Positions 43,319 through 55,989 of a stretch of 64,000 nt of DNA are shown one piece after another. The translations under genes and the position numbers were made by a program. Numbering within the stretch: position 1 is the stretch's first letter; each line of letters starts with the position of its first letter. The stretch is from NCBI RefSeq assembly GCF_945859705.1, contig NC_079134.1, positions 40,066,576 through 40,130,575 of the forward strand, given 5' to 3'. Origin of the DNA: Episyrphus balteatus (taxonomy: Eukaryota > Arthropoda > Insecta > Diptera > Syrphidae). Under the pieces are notes generated by a model. That model had not been told where the DNA came from and ran no database searches. It worked only from the letters and a program-made list of their open reading frames with translations.

Positions 43319-44040
43319 ACCACACTGTCCATCTACATACAAAAAAAGAAAAATTTATTCCAACAGGAAACTCAACAAAAGCGAGCAAAAAAATTGACAA
43401 AAAAAAAGAAAACAAATAAAATTTCTTTTCTTCCTGTATTTACAATAAATGATTTCGCATTCACACAAACAACACACACATATAAACGCAGACAGGAATA
43501 AACAAAGATGGACTTTCGCAACGTAAATACATAGTATAGAGAATAGAGCCCGCTAGGACTTTACAAGACGTTTGCAAATATACAACTTACGTGAGCACGT
43601 TACAAGTAATCGTTGTTGTACACCCAGGGGGTTGTAATCCAACTTGGGGGCAATTTACAAGGGTGGCAACAACGACGTTACGGTCTTAGCATAAAGCATA
43701 TACAAAAAAAGAGGACTCACTGGAGTGAGCGAAGGCGAAGCGGCCTCAGGGAACAAACGAAAAATAATGGTGGGCGATTATATTTGAAAAAAATCCTCGA
43801 GAATATTTTTTTATGAAAATTATCACGATTAGATGTTTGCTTGGATCAACGTCATTTCTGAAAAAAAAAACTTTAAATCACTCTTAAACTCGGAAAATAA
43901 TAAAAATAAAGAAAGTCTGTGATGCTGCTTTTGTAAGCTTTTAAAAAACAGTTGCGTTACACCTACCAGTACCTACCAGCTTAGGAACTTCCTCAATATT
44001 TGAGCTACTCTGACGTACGTCATGCAGAACTGTGCAGTTC
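43319..44040. other. intergenic within the left arm
   Basis: Mostly non-repetitive apart from being mirrored at 49272-49993. A/C-rich runs, no gene. The open frame 43613-43816 has no motif. Confidence 0.45.
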
Positions 44041-44399
44041 TTGCAAAATACAAGAGTCCCTGGTCCCGATGAAATCCTCACAGAAGTCCTGGAAGTGACC
44101 TCCCAACCATTTCCCTCCCCCACTTGCTGTTGAACATGTTTTACAGCTTTCCTCGAGGAAGGCGTCTTTCCGAAGAGTTGGAAGATACAATGGTTGGTGC
44201 TCGTCAGTAAAAGAAGGAGAACTGGATTCCCCTGGATTCGCCATCGGCATGCATACAGACCTCTTATTGGAAAAGCTATATTGAAATGAAATCACGGCTT
44301 ACAGCGGCAGTACAAGCGTCAGGCAATCTATCAGAGAGGTAGATAGTACGGTTTCCGGAGAGGCCGTTCCACGATCGGAGCAATATCAAATCGCCCAAC
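44041..44399 (+). pseudogene. LINE reverse-transcriptase fragment (left arm)
   Basis: Translation gives TRVPGPDEILTEVLEV, then, past a stop codon, FLEEGVFPKSWK, WLVLVSK and YRPLIGKA. After a frame change YGFRRGRSTIGAIS follows. This is the order seen in R1/I/Jockey-type reverse transcriptases (G-P-D, E-G-x-F-P-x-x-W-K, Y-R-P, G-F-R-x-G-R-S-T). The catalytic F-A-D-D region is absent. The minus-strand open frame at 44020-44295 is only its shadow. Confidence 0.78.
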
Positions 44400-45347
44400 A
44401 AAAAAAAACTACTATTCAGAGAAGATATACTAAGGGCGATTTCGTTCACTATTGCTCAACTTGAAGTAAACTCTCAAGTTGACAAACTTAAGGGGGGGTT
44501 TCCATAGCATTTTAATGGAAGATGATTGACTAATTGTTGCATAACTTTTGCAGTTTATAAGATAATCGTACTTTTTTGAAAAAGCAATAAACGTGTGCAC
44601 ATTTTGGCATCATTTAAATTTTAGAAACATTTCTTTGGCGATTTTTATAAAAGTCGAAATTGATTTTTTTTGGGGCACCGTTGTTTATAAACTTTTAATT
44701 TTTTTTTGTTTTTGTTTTATAATGATCAAATGTGTTTTCATGCAGTAGGCGTAACAGATTTTTTTTTTGTTTTTTATTAGAAAAAAAGCTTCGTCAATTT
44801 GTTGTAATTTCATGTTTTTTTTTACTCACTATTCTTAGAATAACTTTACCATTTATTGGTGTTTTTAGATGAAACAAAAAGAAAATAATAAAGTGGAATA
44901 AGGAGAATCCAAAATAATTACTAAAATTTAATTTGAAGTTAGTTTGAACGGTTAATTTGTGTCAAAATGCACTTTTTTAGCATTTTAGTCGTGGGGCAAA
45001 GCGTGATTATTTTTTAAAATATTTTTGTATTTGTTAATGAGAAGTTAATAAAGTTTTTCATGCAGCCAGTTTGCCAAAAAAAATATTTTTTTTATTTACC
45101 CACTAAAAATTTGATTTTAATAAACCAATATTTGTATTCTTTTTTTGAGGAAGGGCAGTCAAAGCATCCACAATTTATTTTTATTATTTTTTTTTCATTA
45201 TATTTCAAATCAGTTTCAAAAAATATATATATATATTTTTGATCACAGTATTTTTAATATAAATTGTTGAAAAAGTGTCTTTTTTTACTTTGAGTTAAAA
45301 CAAAAGTTGAGAATCTATTTTGTTCACTATTTTGTTCTTAACTCTCG
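44400..45347. other. transposon-like sequence flanking the GGGGCCCC element
   Basis: From about 44432, GGGCGATTTCGTTCACTATTG with CTCAAGTTGA wording resembles the block at 58370-58525, so this may be one end of a separate element. The part from 44574 on is repeated directly at 51735-52507. The open frame at 45060-45242 shows no motif. Confidence 0.45.
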
Positions 45348-46744
45348 CAGGGGCGTACACTCCCTTGGGGCAAGCGGGGCGACGCCCCGGGGCCCCCGAC
45401 CGACCTCAGGGCCCCCACTGGAGACAATGCGGAGAAGGAAACTGTTAGCATAAATTGAGTTACGAAGTAAATTGAAATGAATCACTTCTTATACAAGAGA
45501 GACAAATTATGTCATTCAGTGTAATGTATAATGCATTGGTAGCCACACAATATATATTGATCTGATTAAAAGGTTACCCCAGGGGCCCCAAAAAAAAATA
45601 AACTGCTTTTTTATAAGAAAAATTATAATTTTATCTAAGGGCCCCCAAAAAATATTTCTTGAAAAATCTTTACAACCACAAATAATACATTAAGGGCCCC
45701 AAAAAAGCAAAAAACAACTTCAAGCCAGGGCCCCAAATGCTTTTACTTCAGGACTTAAAAAAAATTAAATTAAATAAATTTCTTTTTTAATTAAATTAGG
45801 TACATTTGTTGATGGATTACTAAATATTACTTTAGGAGCCTCAAAAAATATGACTTCGGGGATCCACAAATATTATATGAAGGCTCCCAAAAAATAATTT
45901 TTTAGAAACCCCTTTAGTTGAGAGGCAGTCAAATATTAATTTGGGGGCCCCAAAATCTATTAGATACTAAGGAGAACAAAAATATTCATCAAATTTTCTG
46001 ATGACATGACAAATATTATTTGAGGATCCTCAAAAGCTATTACTTCAGTGGTTCAAAACAATCAAATGGAAAATTAAATATCAATGTAGGGGCCCCAACA
46101 TAAATACATCAGGGCCCAAAATAAAAACATTACGTTATTGGTGGCATTCCGAATATTACATCAGAACAGAGGCCCCAATACCTATTAATTCTTGGCTCCA
46201 AAAAAATTTAATTTATATTATAGGGGCCTCTAAGCACTTAATTTTGAGGCCCTAAACATAATTTTTCAGGGGCCCCAAAAGAAATAAAATATGTTTGATG
46301 ATGGAAAATCAAATTTGTACACATTACCTTCAGAACAGAGGCCCCAAGAACTATCAGTTCTAAGCTTCAAAAATTTTTATTTTAATGGCCGCTAAATATT
46401 AAATTTTGGGGGCCCCAAAATTAATTTTTCAGGGGCCCAACAATAAAAAAAATTATGTTTGATGATGGAAAATCAAATATGTACATGTACATATTACTTC
46501 AGAACAGAGGCCCCAAGAACTATCAATTCTAAGCTAAAAAAAATTATTTAAGGGGTCTCTAAATATTTAATTTTGGGGCCCCTAGAACAAGTATTTACTA
46601 CTTTTATGATAGAAATTTTAAGTAAGTATAGCAAAGTGCATTACGAACATATTAAAAGATTAAAATAAACCTAAAAAATGAATGGCGTATACGTACTTTT
46701 TTTGTATCTAAGGGGCCCCCAAATATCAAAGGGGCCCCAAAATT
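45348..46744 (+). mobile_element. hAT-like GGGGCCCC element, truncated copy at the palindrome centre
   Basis: It begins CAGGGGCGTACACTCCCTTG, preceded by AACTCTCG. It is packed with degenerate units built around GGGGCCCC followed by AAAA and AGAACAGAGGCCCCAAGAAC. It stops just before its 3' terminus, where the sequence turns back on itself. Confidence 0.8.
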
Positions 46745-47964
46745 AAATATTTAGAGACCCCTTAAATAATTTTTTTTAGCTTAGAATTGATAGTTCTTGG
46801 GGCCTCTGTTCTGAAGTAATATGTACATGTACATATTTGATTTTCCATCATCAAACATAATTTTTTTTATTGTTGGGCCCCTGAAAAATTAATTTTGGGG
46901 CCCCCAAAATTTAATATTTAGCGGCCATTAAAATAAAAATTTTTGAAGCTTAGAACTGATAGTTCTTGGGGCCTCTGTTCTGAAGGTAATGTGTACAAAT
47001 TTGATTTTCCATCATCAAACATATTTTATTTCTTTTGGGGCCCCTGAAAAATTATGTTTAGGGCCTCAAAATTAAGTGCTTAGAGGCCCCTATAATATAA
47101 ATTAAATTTTTTTGGAGCCAAGAATTAATAGGTATTGGGGCCTCTGTTCTGATGTAATATTCGGAATGCCACCAATAACGTAATGTTTTTATTTTGGGCC
47201 CTGATGTATTTATGTTGGGGCCCCTACATTGATATTTAATTTTCCATTTGATTGTTTTGAACCACTGAAGTAATAGCTTTTGAGGATCCTCAAATAATAT
47301 TTGTCATGTCATCAGAAAATTTGATGAATATTTTTGTTCTCCTTAGTATCTAATAGATTTTGGGGCCCCCAAATTAATATTTGACTGCCTCTCAACTAAA
47401 GGGGTTTCTAAAAAATTATTTTTTGGGAGCCTTCATATAATATTTGTGGATCCCCGAAGTCATATTTTTTGAGGCTCCTAAAGTAATATTTAGTAATCCA
47501 TCAACAAATGTACCTAATTTAATTAAAAAAGAAATTTATTTAATTTAATTTTTTTTAAGTCCTGAAGTAAAAGCATTTGGGGCCCTGGCTTGAAGTTGTT
47601 TTTTGCTTTTTTGGGGCCCTTAATGTATTATTTGTGGTTGTAAAGATTTTTCAAGAAATATTTTTTGGGGCCCTTAGATAAAATTATAATTTTTCTTATA
47701 AAAAAGCAGTTTATTTTTTTTTGGGGCCCCTGGGGTAACCTTTTAATCAGATCAATATATATTGTGTGGCTACCAATGCATTATACATTACACTGAATGA
47801 CATAATTTGTCTCTCTTGTATAAGAAGTGATTCATTTCAATTTACTTCGTAACTCAATTTATGCTAACAGTTTCCTTCTCCGCATTGTCTCCAGTGGGGG
47901 CCCTGAGGTCGGTCGGGGGCCCCGGGGCGTCGCCCCGCTTGCCCCAAGGGAGTGTACGCCCCTG
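46730..47964 (-). mobile_element. hAT-like GGGGCCCC element, inverted copy
   Basis: Mirror image of 45348-46583, with its CAGGGGCG end at 47964. Confidence 0.8.
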
Positions 47965-48912
47965 CGAGAGTTAAGAACAAAATAGTGAACAAAATAGATT
48001 CTCAACTTTTGTTTTAACTCAAAGTAAAAAAAGACACTTTTTCAACAATTTATATTAAAAATACTGTGATCAAAAATATATATATATATTTTTTGAAACT
48101 GATTTGAAATATAATGAAAAAAAAATAATAAAAATAAATTGTGGATGCTTTGACTGCCCTTCCTCAAAAAAAGAATACAAATATTGGTTTATTAAAATCA
48201 AATTTTTAGTGGGTAAATAAAAAAAATATTTTTTTTGGCAAACTGGCTGCATGAAAAACTTTATTAACTTCTCATTAACAAATACAAAAATATTTTAAAA
48301 AATAATCACGCTTTGCCCCACGACTAAAATGCTAAAAAAGTGCATTTTGACACAAATTAACCGTTCAAACTAACTTCAAATTAAATTTTAGTAATTATTT
48401 TGGATTCTCCTTATTCCACTTTATTATTTTCTTTTTGTTTCATCTAAAAACACCAATAAATGGTAAAGTTATTCTAAGAATAGTGAGTAAAAAAAAACAT
48501 GAAATTACAACAAATTGACGAAGCTTTTTTTCTAATAAAAAACAAAAAAAAAATCTGTTACGCCTACTGCATGAAAACACATTTGATCATTATAAAACAA
48601 AAACAAAAAAAAATTAAAAGTTTATAAACAACGGTGCCCCAAAAAAAATCAATTTCGACTTTTATAAAAATCGCCAAAGAAATGTTTCTAAAATTTAAAT
48701 GATGCCAAAATGTGCACACGTTTATTGCTTTTTCAAAAAAGTACGATTATCTTATAAACTGCAAAAGTTATGCAACAATTAGTCAATCATCTTCCATTAA
48801 AATGCTATGGAAACCCCCCCTTAAGTTTGTCAACTTGAGAGTTTACTTCAAGTTGAGCAATAGTGAACGAAATCGCCCTTAGTATATCTTCTCTGAATAG
48901 TAGTTTTTTTTT

Positions 48913-49271
48913 GTTGGGCGATTTGATATTGCTCCGATCGTGGAACGGCCTCTCCGGAAACCGTACTATCTACCTCTCTGATAGATTGCCTGACGCTTGT
49001 ACTGCCGCTGTAAGCCGTGATTTCATTTCAATATAGCTTTTCCAATAAGAGGTCTGTATGCATGCCGATGGCGAATCCAGGGGAATCCAGTTCTCCTTCT
49101 TTTACTGACGAGCACCAACCATTGTATCTTCCAACTCTTCGGAAAGACGCCTTCCTCGAGGAAAGCTGTAAAACATGTTCAACAGCAAGTGGGGGAGGGA
49201 AATGGTTGGGAGGTCACTTCCAGGACTTCTGTGAGGATTTCATCGGGACCAGGGACTCTTGTATTTTGCAA
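48913..49271 (-). pseudogene. LINE reverse-transcriptase fragment (right arm)
   Basis: Exact mirror of the fragment at 44041-44399, carrying the same stop codon and frame change. Confidence 0.78.
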
Positions 49272-50001
49272 GAACTGCACAGTTCTGCATGACGTACGTC
49301 AGAGTAGCTCAAATATTGAGGAAGTTCCTAAGCTGGTAGGTACTGGTAGGTGTAACGCAACTGTTTTTTAAAAGCTTACAAAAGCAGCATCACAGACTTT
49401 CTTTATTTTTATTATTTTCCGAGTTTAAGAGTGATTTAAAGTTTTTTTTTTCAGAAATGACGTTGATCCAAGCAAACATCTAATCGTGATAATTTTCATA
49501 AAAAAATATTCTCGAGGATTTTTTTCAAATATAATCGCCCACCATTATTTTTCGTTTGTTCCCTGAGGCCGCTTCGCCTTCGCTCACTCCAGTGAGTCCT
49601 CTTTTTTTGTATATGCTTTATGCTAAGACCGTAACGTCGTTGTTGCCACCCTTGTAAATTGCCCCCAAGTTGGATTACAACCCCCTGGGTGTACAACAAC
49701 GATTACTTGTAACGTGCTCACGTAAGTTGTATATTTGCAAACGTCTTGTAAAGTCCTAGCGGGCTCTATTCTCTATACTATGTATTTACGTTGCGAAAGT
49801 CCATCTTTGTTTATTCCTGTCTGCGTTTATATGTGTGTGTTGTTTGTGTGAATGCGAAATCATTTATTGTAAATACAGGAAGAAAAGAAATTTTATTTGT
49901 TTTCTTTTTTTTTGTCAATTTTTTTGCTCGCTTTTGTTGAGTTTCCTGTTGGAATAAATTTTTCTTTTTTTGTATGTAGATGGACAGTGTGGTGGTCCAG
50001 G

Positions 50002-50684
50002 CACGGTTGCCGCTCGCATAAAAAATTTCCTACCAAAGTTTCCAAAAAAACCTACCAATTCAAAGAAAAACCTACCCAACGAAAATTTTCGATTTTAAGA
50101 GAATAAATTCTTGTTTAAAAAAATAAAATGCACGACTGGGTCGCACGAACTTGCTCTTGGAGTTATAGTTGCTTAAATTTTTAAGACTTTTTATATAGAA
50201 ATTTGGAAAAAAAAAATAAAATTCGTTTAAAAAAATAAAATAAAATCTGAAATTAAATTGCCCTCCAAAACAAGTATGCAGTTTTGATTGATATATTAAC
50301 ATGCATTTTTAGAAAAAAAAATTTCAAAATGTTTTTTAAAAAAACAATTTTTTATAAATAATTTTTTGGAAAAAAACTTTTAAAATAAAATTGTAATCCC
50401 ATTTTGTAGAAATCACTAATCAAGAATGTGAAGTTAGTGTCAACACAAAACATGAAAATGGATGAGTTCAGACACCAACAATGAGGATACTGGGTTTACA
50501 TACACTACTTAATATTATTACTCTCGGTTTAGATGGGCACATTTGTTTGGCACAAATATTTTGGGTAGATTTGACATAATTACAATTTTTTTTGTCAATT
50601 ATTAAAAATAAAATTATTTTAGAGAAAGAACTTGGAAAAACCTACCAAATTGACTTCAAACCTACCAACCTACCCAAAGTAAAA
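50002..50684 (-). mobile_element. CACGGTTGCC element, truncated mirror copy
   Basis: Mirror of 42628-43310. It lacks the outermost 45 bases of the left end because the palindrome stops inside the element. Confidence 0.8.
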
Positions 50685-51650
50685 TAAATATTACTTTAGG
50701 AGCCTCAAAAAATATGACTTCGGGGATCCACAAATATTATATGAAGGCTCCCAAAAAATAATTTTTTAGAAACCCCTTTAGTTGAGAGGCAGTCAAATAT
50801 TAATTTGGGGGCCCCAAAATCTATTAGATACTAAGGAGAACAAAAATATTCATCAAATTTTCTGATGACATGACAAATATTATTTGAGGATCCTCAAAAG
50901 CTATTACTTCAGTGGTTCAAAACAATCAAATGGAAAATTAAATATCAATGTAGGGGCCCCAACATAAATACATCAGGGCCCAAAATAAAAACATTACGTT
51001 ATTGGTGGCATTCCGAATATTACATCAGAACAGAGGCCCCAATACCTATTAATTCTTGGCTCCAAAAAAATTTAATTTATATTATAGGGGCCTCTAAGCA
51101 CTTAATTTTGAGGCCCTAAACATAATTTTTCAGGGGCCCCAAAAGAAATAAAATATGTTTGATGATGGAAAATCAAATTTGTACACATTACCTTCAGAAC
51201 AGAGGCCCCAAGAACTATCAGTTCTAAGCTTCAAAAATTTTTATTTTAATGGCCGCTAAATATTAAATTTTGGGGGCCCCAAAATTAATTTTTCAGGGGC
51301 CCAACAATAAAAAAAATTATGTTTGATGATGGAAAATCAAATATGTACATGTACATATTACTTCAGAACAGAGGCCCCAAGAACTATCAATTCTAAGCTA
51401 AAAAAAATTATTTAAGGGGTCTCTAAATATTTAATTTTGGGGCCCCTAGAACAAGTATTTACTACTTTTATGATAGAAATTTTAAGTAAGTATAGCAAAG
51501 TGCATTACGAACATATTAAAAGATTAAAATAAACCTAAAAAATGAATGGCGTATACGTACTTTTTTTGTATCTAAGGGGCCCCCAAATATCAAAGGGGCC
51601 CCAAAATTTAGTCTTGCCCCGGGGCCCCGACGACTCTACGTACGCCACTG
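50685..51650 (+). mobile_element. GGGGCCCC element, 3' part as a direct copy
   Basis: The sequence from 45831 onward restarts at 50685 (TAAATATTACTTTAGG) and runs to a complete 3' end TACGTACGCCACTG at 51650, followed by AACTCTCG. The join at 50684/50685 lies in an AT-rich stretch. Confidence 0.8.
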
Positions 51651-51658
51651 AACTCTCG

Positions 51659-52507
51659 AGTTTAAAAAACAAAAGTTGGCCAACTTTAAGTTTTGAAAAT
51701 ATCCTGGGGTTATTTGTGACAGTCAATACAAATTTTTGAAAAAGCAATAAACGTGTGCACATTTTGGCATCATTTAAATTTTAGAAACATTTCTTTGGCG
51801 ATTTTTATAAAAGTCGAAATTGATTTTTTTTTGGGGCACCGTTGTTTATAAACTTTTAATTTTTTTTTGTTTTTGTTTTATAATGATCAAATGTGTTTTC
51901 ATGCAGTAGGCGTAACAGATTTTTTTTTTTGTTTTTTATTAGAAAAAAAGCTTCGTCAATTTGTTGTAATTTCATGTTTTTTTTTTACTCACTATTCTTA
52001 GAATAACTTTACCATTTATTGGTGTTTTTAGATGAAACAAAAAGAAAATAATAAAGTGGAATAAGGAGAATCCAAAATAATTACTAAAATTTAATTTGAA
52101 GTTAGTTTGAACGATTAATTTGTGTCAAAATGCACTTTTTTAGCATTTTAGTCGTGGGGCAAAGCGTGATTATTTTTTAAAATATTTTTGTATTTTTTAA
52201 TGAGAAGTTAATAAAGTTTCTCATGCAGCCAGTTTGCCAAAAAAAATATTTTTTTTATTTACCCACTAAAAATTTGATTTTAATAAACCAATATTTGTAT
52301 TCTTTTTTTGAGGAAGGGCAGTCAAAGCATCCACAATTTATTTTTTTTATTTTTTTTCATTATATTTCAAATCAGTTTCAAAAAATATATATATATTTTT
52401 GATCACAGTATTTTTAATATAAATTGTTGAAAAAGTTTCTTTTTTTACTTTGAGTTAAAACAAAAGTTGAGAATCTATTTTGTTCACTATTTTGTTCTTA
52501 ACTCTCG
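51659..52507 (+). repeat. flank plus direct duplicate of 44574-45347
   Basis: 51659-51734 is the 3' flank of the element (also at 53956-54029). From 51735 the sequence repeats 44574-45347. It differs by several substitutions, for example ACGATTAAT against ACGGTTAAT, and several homopolymer lengths. Confidence 0.75.
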
Positions 52508-53947
52508 CAGGGGCGTACACTCCCTTGGGGCAAGCGGGGCGACGCCCCGGGGCCCCCGACCGACCTCAGGGCCCCCACTGGAGACAATGCGGAGAAGGAA
52601 ACTGTTAGCATAAATTGAGTTACGAAGTAAATTGAAATGAATCACTTCTTATACAAGAGAGACAAATTATGTCATTCAGTGTAATGTATAATGCATTGGT
52701 AGCCACACAATATATATTGATCTGATTAAAAGGTTACCCCAGGGGCCCCAAAAAAAAATAAACTGCTTTTTTATAAGAAAAATTATAATTTTATCTAAGG
52801 GCCCCAAAAAATATTTCTTGAAAAATCTTTACAACCACAAATAATACATTAAGGGCCCCAAAAAAGCAAAAAACAACTTCAAGCCAGGGCCCCAAATGCT
52901 TTTACTTCAGGACTTAAAAAAAATTAAATTAAATAAATTTCTTTTTTAATTAAATTAGGTACATTTGTTGATGGATTACTAAATATTACTTTAGGAGCCT
53001 CAAAAAATATGACTTCGGGGATCCACAAATATTATATGAAGGCTCCCAAAAAATAATTTTTTAGAAACCCCTTTAGTTGAGAGGCAGTCAAATATTAATT
53101 TGGGGGCCCCAAAATCTATTAGATACTAAGGAGAACAAAAATATTCATCAAATTTTCTGATGACATGACAAATATTATTTGAGGATCCTCAAAAGCTATT
53201 ACTTCAGTGGTTCAAAACAATCAAATGGAAAATTAAATATCAATGTAGGGGCCCCAACATAAATACATCAGGGCCCAAAATAAAAACATTACGTTATTGG
53301 TGGCATTCCGAATATTACATCAGAACAGAGGCCCCAATACCTATTAATTCTTGGCTCCAAAAAAATTTAATTTATATTATAGGGGCCTCTAAGCACTTAA
53401 TTTTGAGGCCCTAAACATAATTTTTCAGGGGCCCCAAAAGAAATAAAATATGTTTGATGATGGAAAATCAAATTTGTACACATTACCTTCAGAACAGAGG
53501 CCCCAAGAACTATCAGTTCTAAGCTTCAAAAATTTTTATTTTAATGGCCGCTAAATATTAAATTTTGGGGGCCCCAAAATTAATTTTTCAGGGGCCCAAC
53601 AATAAAAAAAATTATGTTTGATGATGGAAAATCAAATATGTACATGTACATATTACTTCAGAACAGAGGCCCCAAGAACTATCAATTCTAAGCTAAAAAA
53701 AATTATTTAAGGGGTCTCTAAATATTTAATTTTGGGGCCCCTAGAACAAGTATTTACTACTTTTATGATAGAAATTTTAAGTAAGTATAGCAAAGTGCAT
53801 TACGAACATATTAAAAGATTAAAATAAACCTAAAAAATTAATGGCGTATACGTACTTTTTTTGTATCTAAGGGGCCCCCAAATATCAAAGGGGCCCCAAA
53901 ATTTAGTCTTGCCCCGGGGCCCCGACGACTCTACGACGACGCCACTG
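52508..53947 (+). mobile_element. complete hAT-like GGGGCCCC element
   Basis: 1440 bases. The left end CAGGGGCGTACAC matches the inverse of the right end GACGCCACTG imperfectly, and both ends carry CCCCGGGGCCCC just inside. It is flanked by a perfect 8-base duplication AACTCTCG (52500-52507, 53948-53955). There is no transposase. It is the best reference copy for this family here. Confidence 0.85.
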
Positions 53948-53955
53948 AACTCTCG

Positions 53956-54632
53956 AGTTTAAAAAACAAAAGTTGGCCAACTTTAAGTTTTGAAAATATC
54001 CTGGGGTTATTTGTGACAGTCAATACAAATTCTGTAAGTTTTTAATTTGAAAACCAAACGAGTAGTTGAAGTTTTAATTTAAATACATCATATAATTAAA
54101 CGGCGAGCATAGTTTTTGTGGTACAAATTACCGGGCCGCCAAAAACCGAAGGGGCATAAATTATACACGGAACGAAAGAGAATGACGCGTAGATGTGCAG
54201 AATCACATTTTTTTTTACTTTTTATTAACCGAAATAACGAAATTAAACAAATTAAAATTCGATACAAAATAAAAAAAAAAAAAAAACAAAACAAAAACAA
54301 CTGGAATTCTATTGGAAAATTTCCAATCGACTGGAATGAAATGTCATTCATGACTGAATGAATGAATGAAAGCATTCAGCGAAAATCAAAAAACATTAAG
54401 GTGGGTTCACATTGGTGCGTTGTCTTAAGATCGCACGTAAACTATGGTTAACTTTCATTGTTTTAGTTATCTAAGTTTAGAAAGTAAGATGTTTGTTTTA
54501 TTACCATGAATTTTTTTTGTTAAAATCGAATTCTATTAAAATCAAGTCTATTACTTTTGTAAACACTTTTGATACCAATGAAATCTATTTTCTTCCTTTT
54601 CTCTCTTGAAAGAACATAAGAATTTGTCAGCA
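53956..54632. other. intergenic
   Basis: AT-rich. GGTGGGTTCACATTGGTGCG at about 54402-54421 looks like the end of another MITE. The open frames on both strands at 54088-54375 are not supported by any motif. Confidence 0.4.
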
Positions 54633-55855
54633 ATTACATGAAGCCTCACGAGGCGCGACTCTTTTTAAACATAATGAGTGCAAAAGAGAAAAAAGATGAA
54701 AGAACAAATTATCCGACCGGAGAGTCGTGGGTCGTGAGTCCGAGACTCTTTTTTGACGTTTCTTTTTCCACTTTTTCTTTTTTCAACATTCTCTCACATT
54801 TCTTTTTGCTTCTTGGTGCAATACAACAACAACAAATTTTAATTCAAAAGATAAATGTCAAATTTGAGTCCTTGACTCAAGAGGCATCGTGTAATAGTAC
54901 GCGCCTCACAGAATGATTACACACCCGACAAACAATTTTGGTTCTATAAAGCTTTACAGATGCAATTGTTGCTTCTTTAAAGCATTATAGAAGCAAAATT
55001 GTTAGTAGGGCAGCTACACAAAAAAATATAAAAGTTCTGACCTGGGATTGCGACTAAATTTTTCATATAGTTTTTGGGTCGCTGAAACCGAATCCGAATT
55101 CCGTTTTGCTCCATCACGTCAGGTTTTCGAGATAACCTCATAAAATGTCACGAAAACAAAAAATTTGTTTCTCTGATCTGGATGTGCGAATATGTTAATC
55201 ATATAGTTTTTTAGTTCACTGAATCCAGATTCGAAGTCAATTTCGCCCTATCACGTCAGGTTTCTGGGATATCCTCAAAAAAATGTCAAAACCAAAAAAA
55301 CAAAAGTTTTTACCTGGGGTTGCGACTAAATTTTTCATATAGTTTTTGGGTCGCTGAAATATCCTCAAAAAATGTCTAAACTCAAAAAAAAGTTCTTATC
55401 TGACATTTTTTGAGGATATCTCAAAAACCTGACATGATACGGAAAAATAGAATTCGAATTCGGTTTCAGCAACCCAAAAACTATATGAAAAACTTAGACG
55501 CAACCCCAAATAAGTAATTTAGTTTTTTTGGTTTTGACATTTTTTGAGGATATCTCAGAAACCTGAACTGATAGGGCAAAATTGACTTCGAATCTGGATT
55601 CAGTGATCCAAAAACTATATGATTTACATATCCAGATCAGAGAAAAAAATTTTTTGTTTTCGTGACATTTTTTTAGGTTATCTCGAAAACCTGACGTGAT
55701 GGGGCAAAACGGACTCCAGATTCGGTTTCAGCGACCCAAAAACTATATGAAAAACTTAGTCGCAACCCCAGGTCAGAACTTTTTTTTTTTTTTGTGGGTG
55801 TGTTATCAAAAGAAATTTCGAAAAAAGAGTCAAGCCTCTTGAGGCTTCATGTAAT
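54633..55855. mobile_element. composite with ATTACATGAAGCCTC ends
   Basis: ATTACATGAAGCCTCACGAGG at the left is matched inversely by a near copy at about 54865-54893 and a better one at 55827-55855. This suggests a 260-base element plus a second end about 1 kb further. The open frame 54638-54916 lies inside and is not a gene. No target duplication was identified. Confidence 0.6.
55016..55795. repeat. inverted repeat of about 390-base arms
   Basis: The left arm has CTGGGATTGCGACTAAATTT, TTTTTGGGTCGCTGAAACCG and CACGTCAGGTTTTCGAGATA; the right arm carries the inverse of each. The turn lies near 55395-55400. Within each arm a phrase (CAGGTTT.., then GATATCC or GATAACC and TCAAAAAATGTC) is itself repeated two or three times. 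Confidence 0.8.
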
Positions 55856-55989
55856 AGCTGACTTTGACAGTTCCTTTACCATTTTACCAAGTTTTCACTT
55901 TTAGACGTTTACATTTTTGCATAAAAGGCACTAATATTTTATCGCCGCATGGCAAAGCGTTTTTCTTATGAGGTTCAGGGAAAACTAAC

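Larger units (their letters stand above)
42628..50684. repeat. 8.06 kb near-perfect palindrome
   Basis: The left arm 42628-46583 and right arm 46730-50684 are inverse copies with a 146-base spacer. Open frames at 43010, 43206, 43613, 43941, 44020 and 45060 have exact mirror partners at coordinates summing to 93312. Close to the centre the sum becomes 93313. I attribute this to one extra C in the left arm near 45640-45650 (CCCCC against CCCC). I saw no other difference at the places checked. Near-identity over almost 4 kb means either a very recent event or an assembly or read artefact. Confidence 0.88.

Noticed and set aside
44020..44295. 91-codon minus-strand open frame, mirrored at 49017-49292
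   Set aside because: It is the shadow of the LINE reverse-transcriptase fragment on the other strand.
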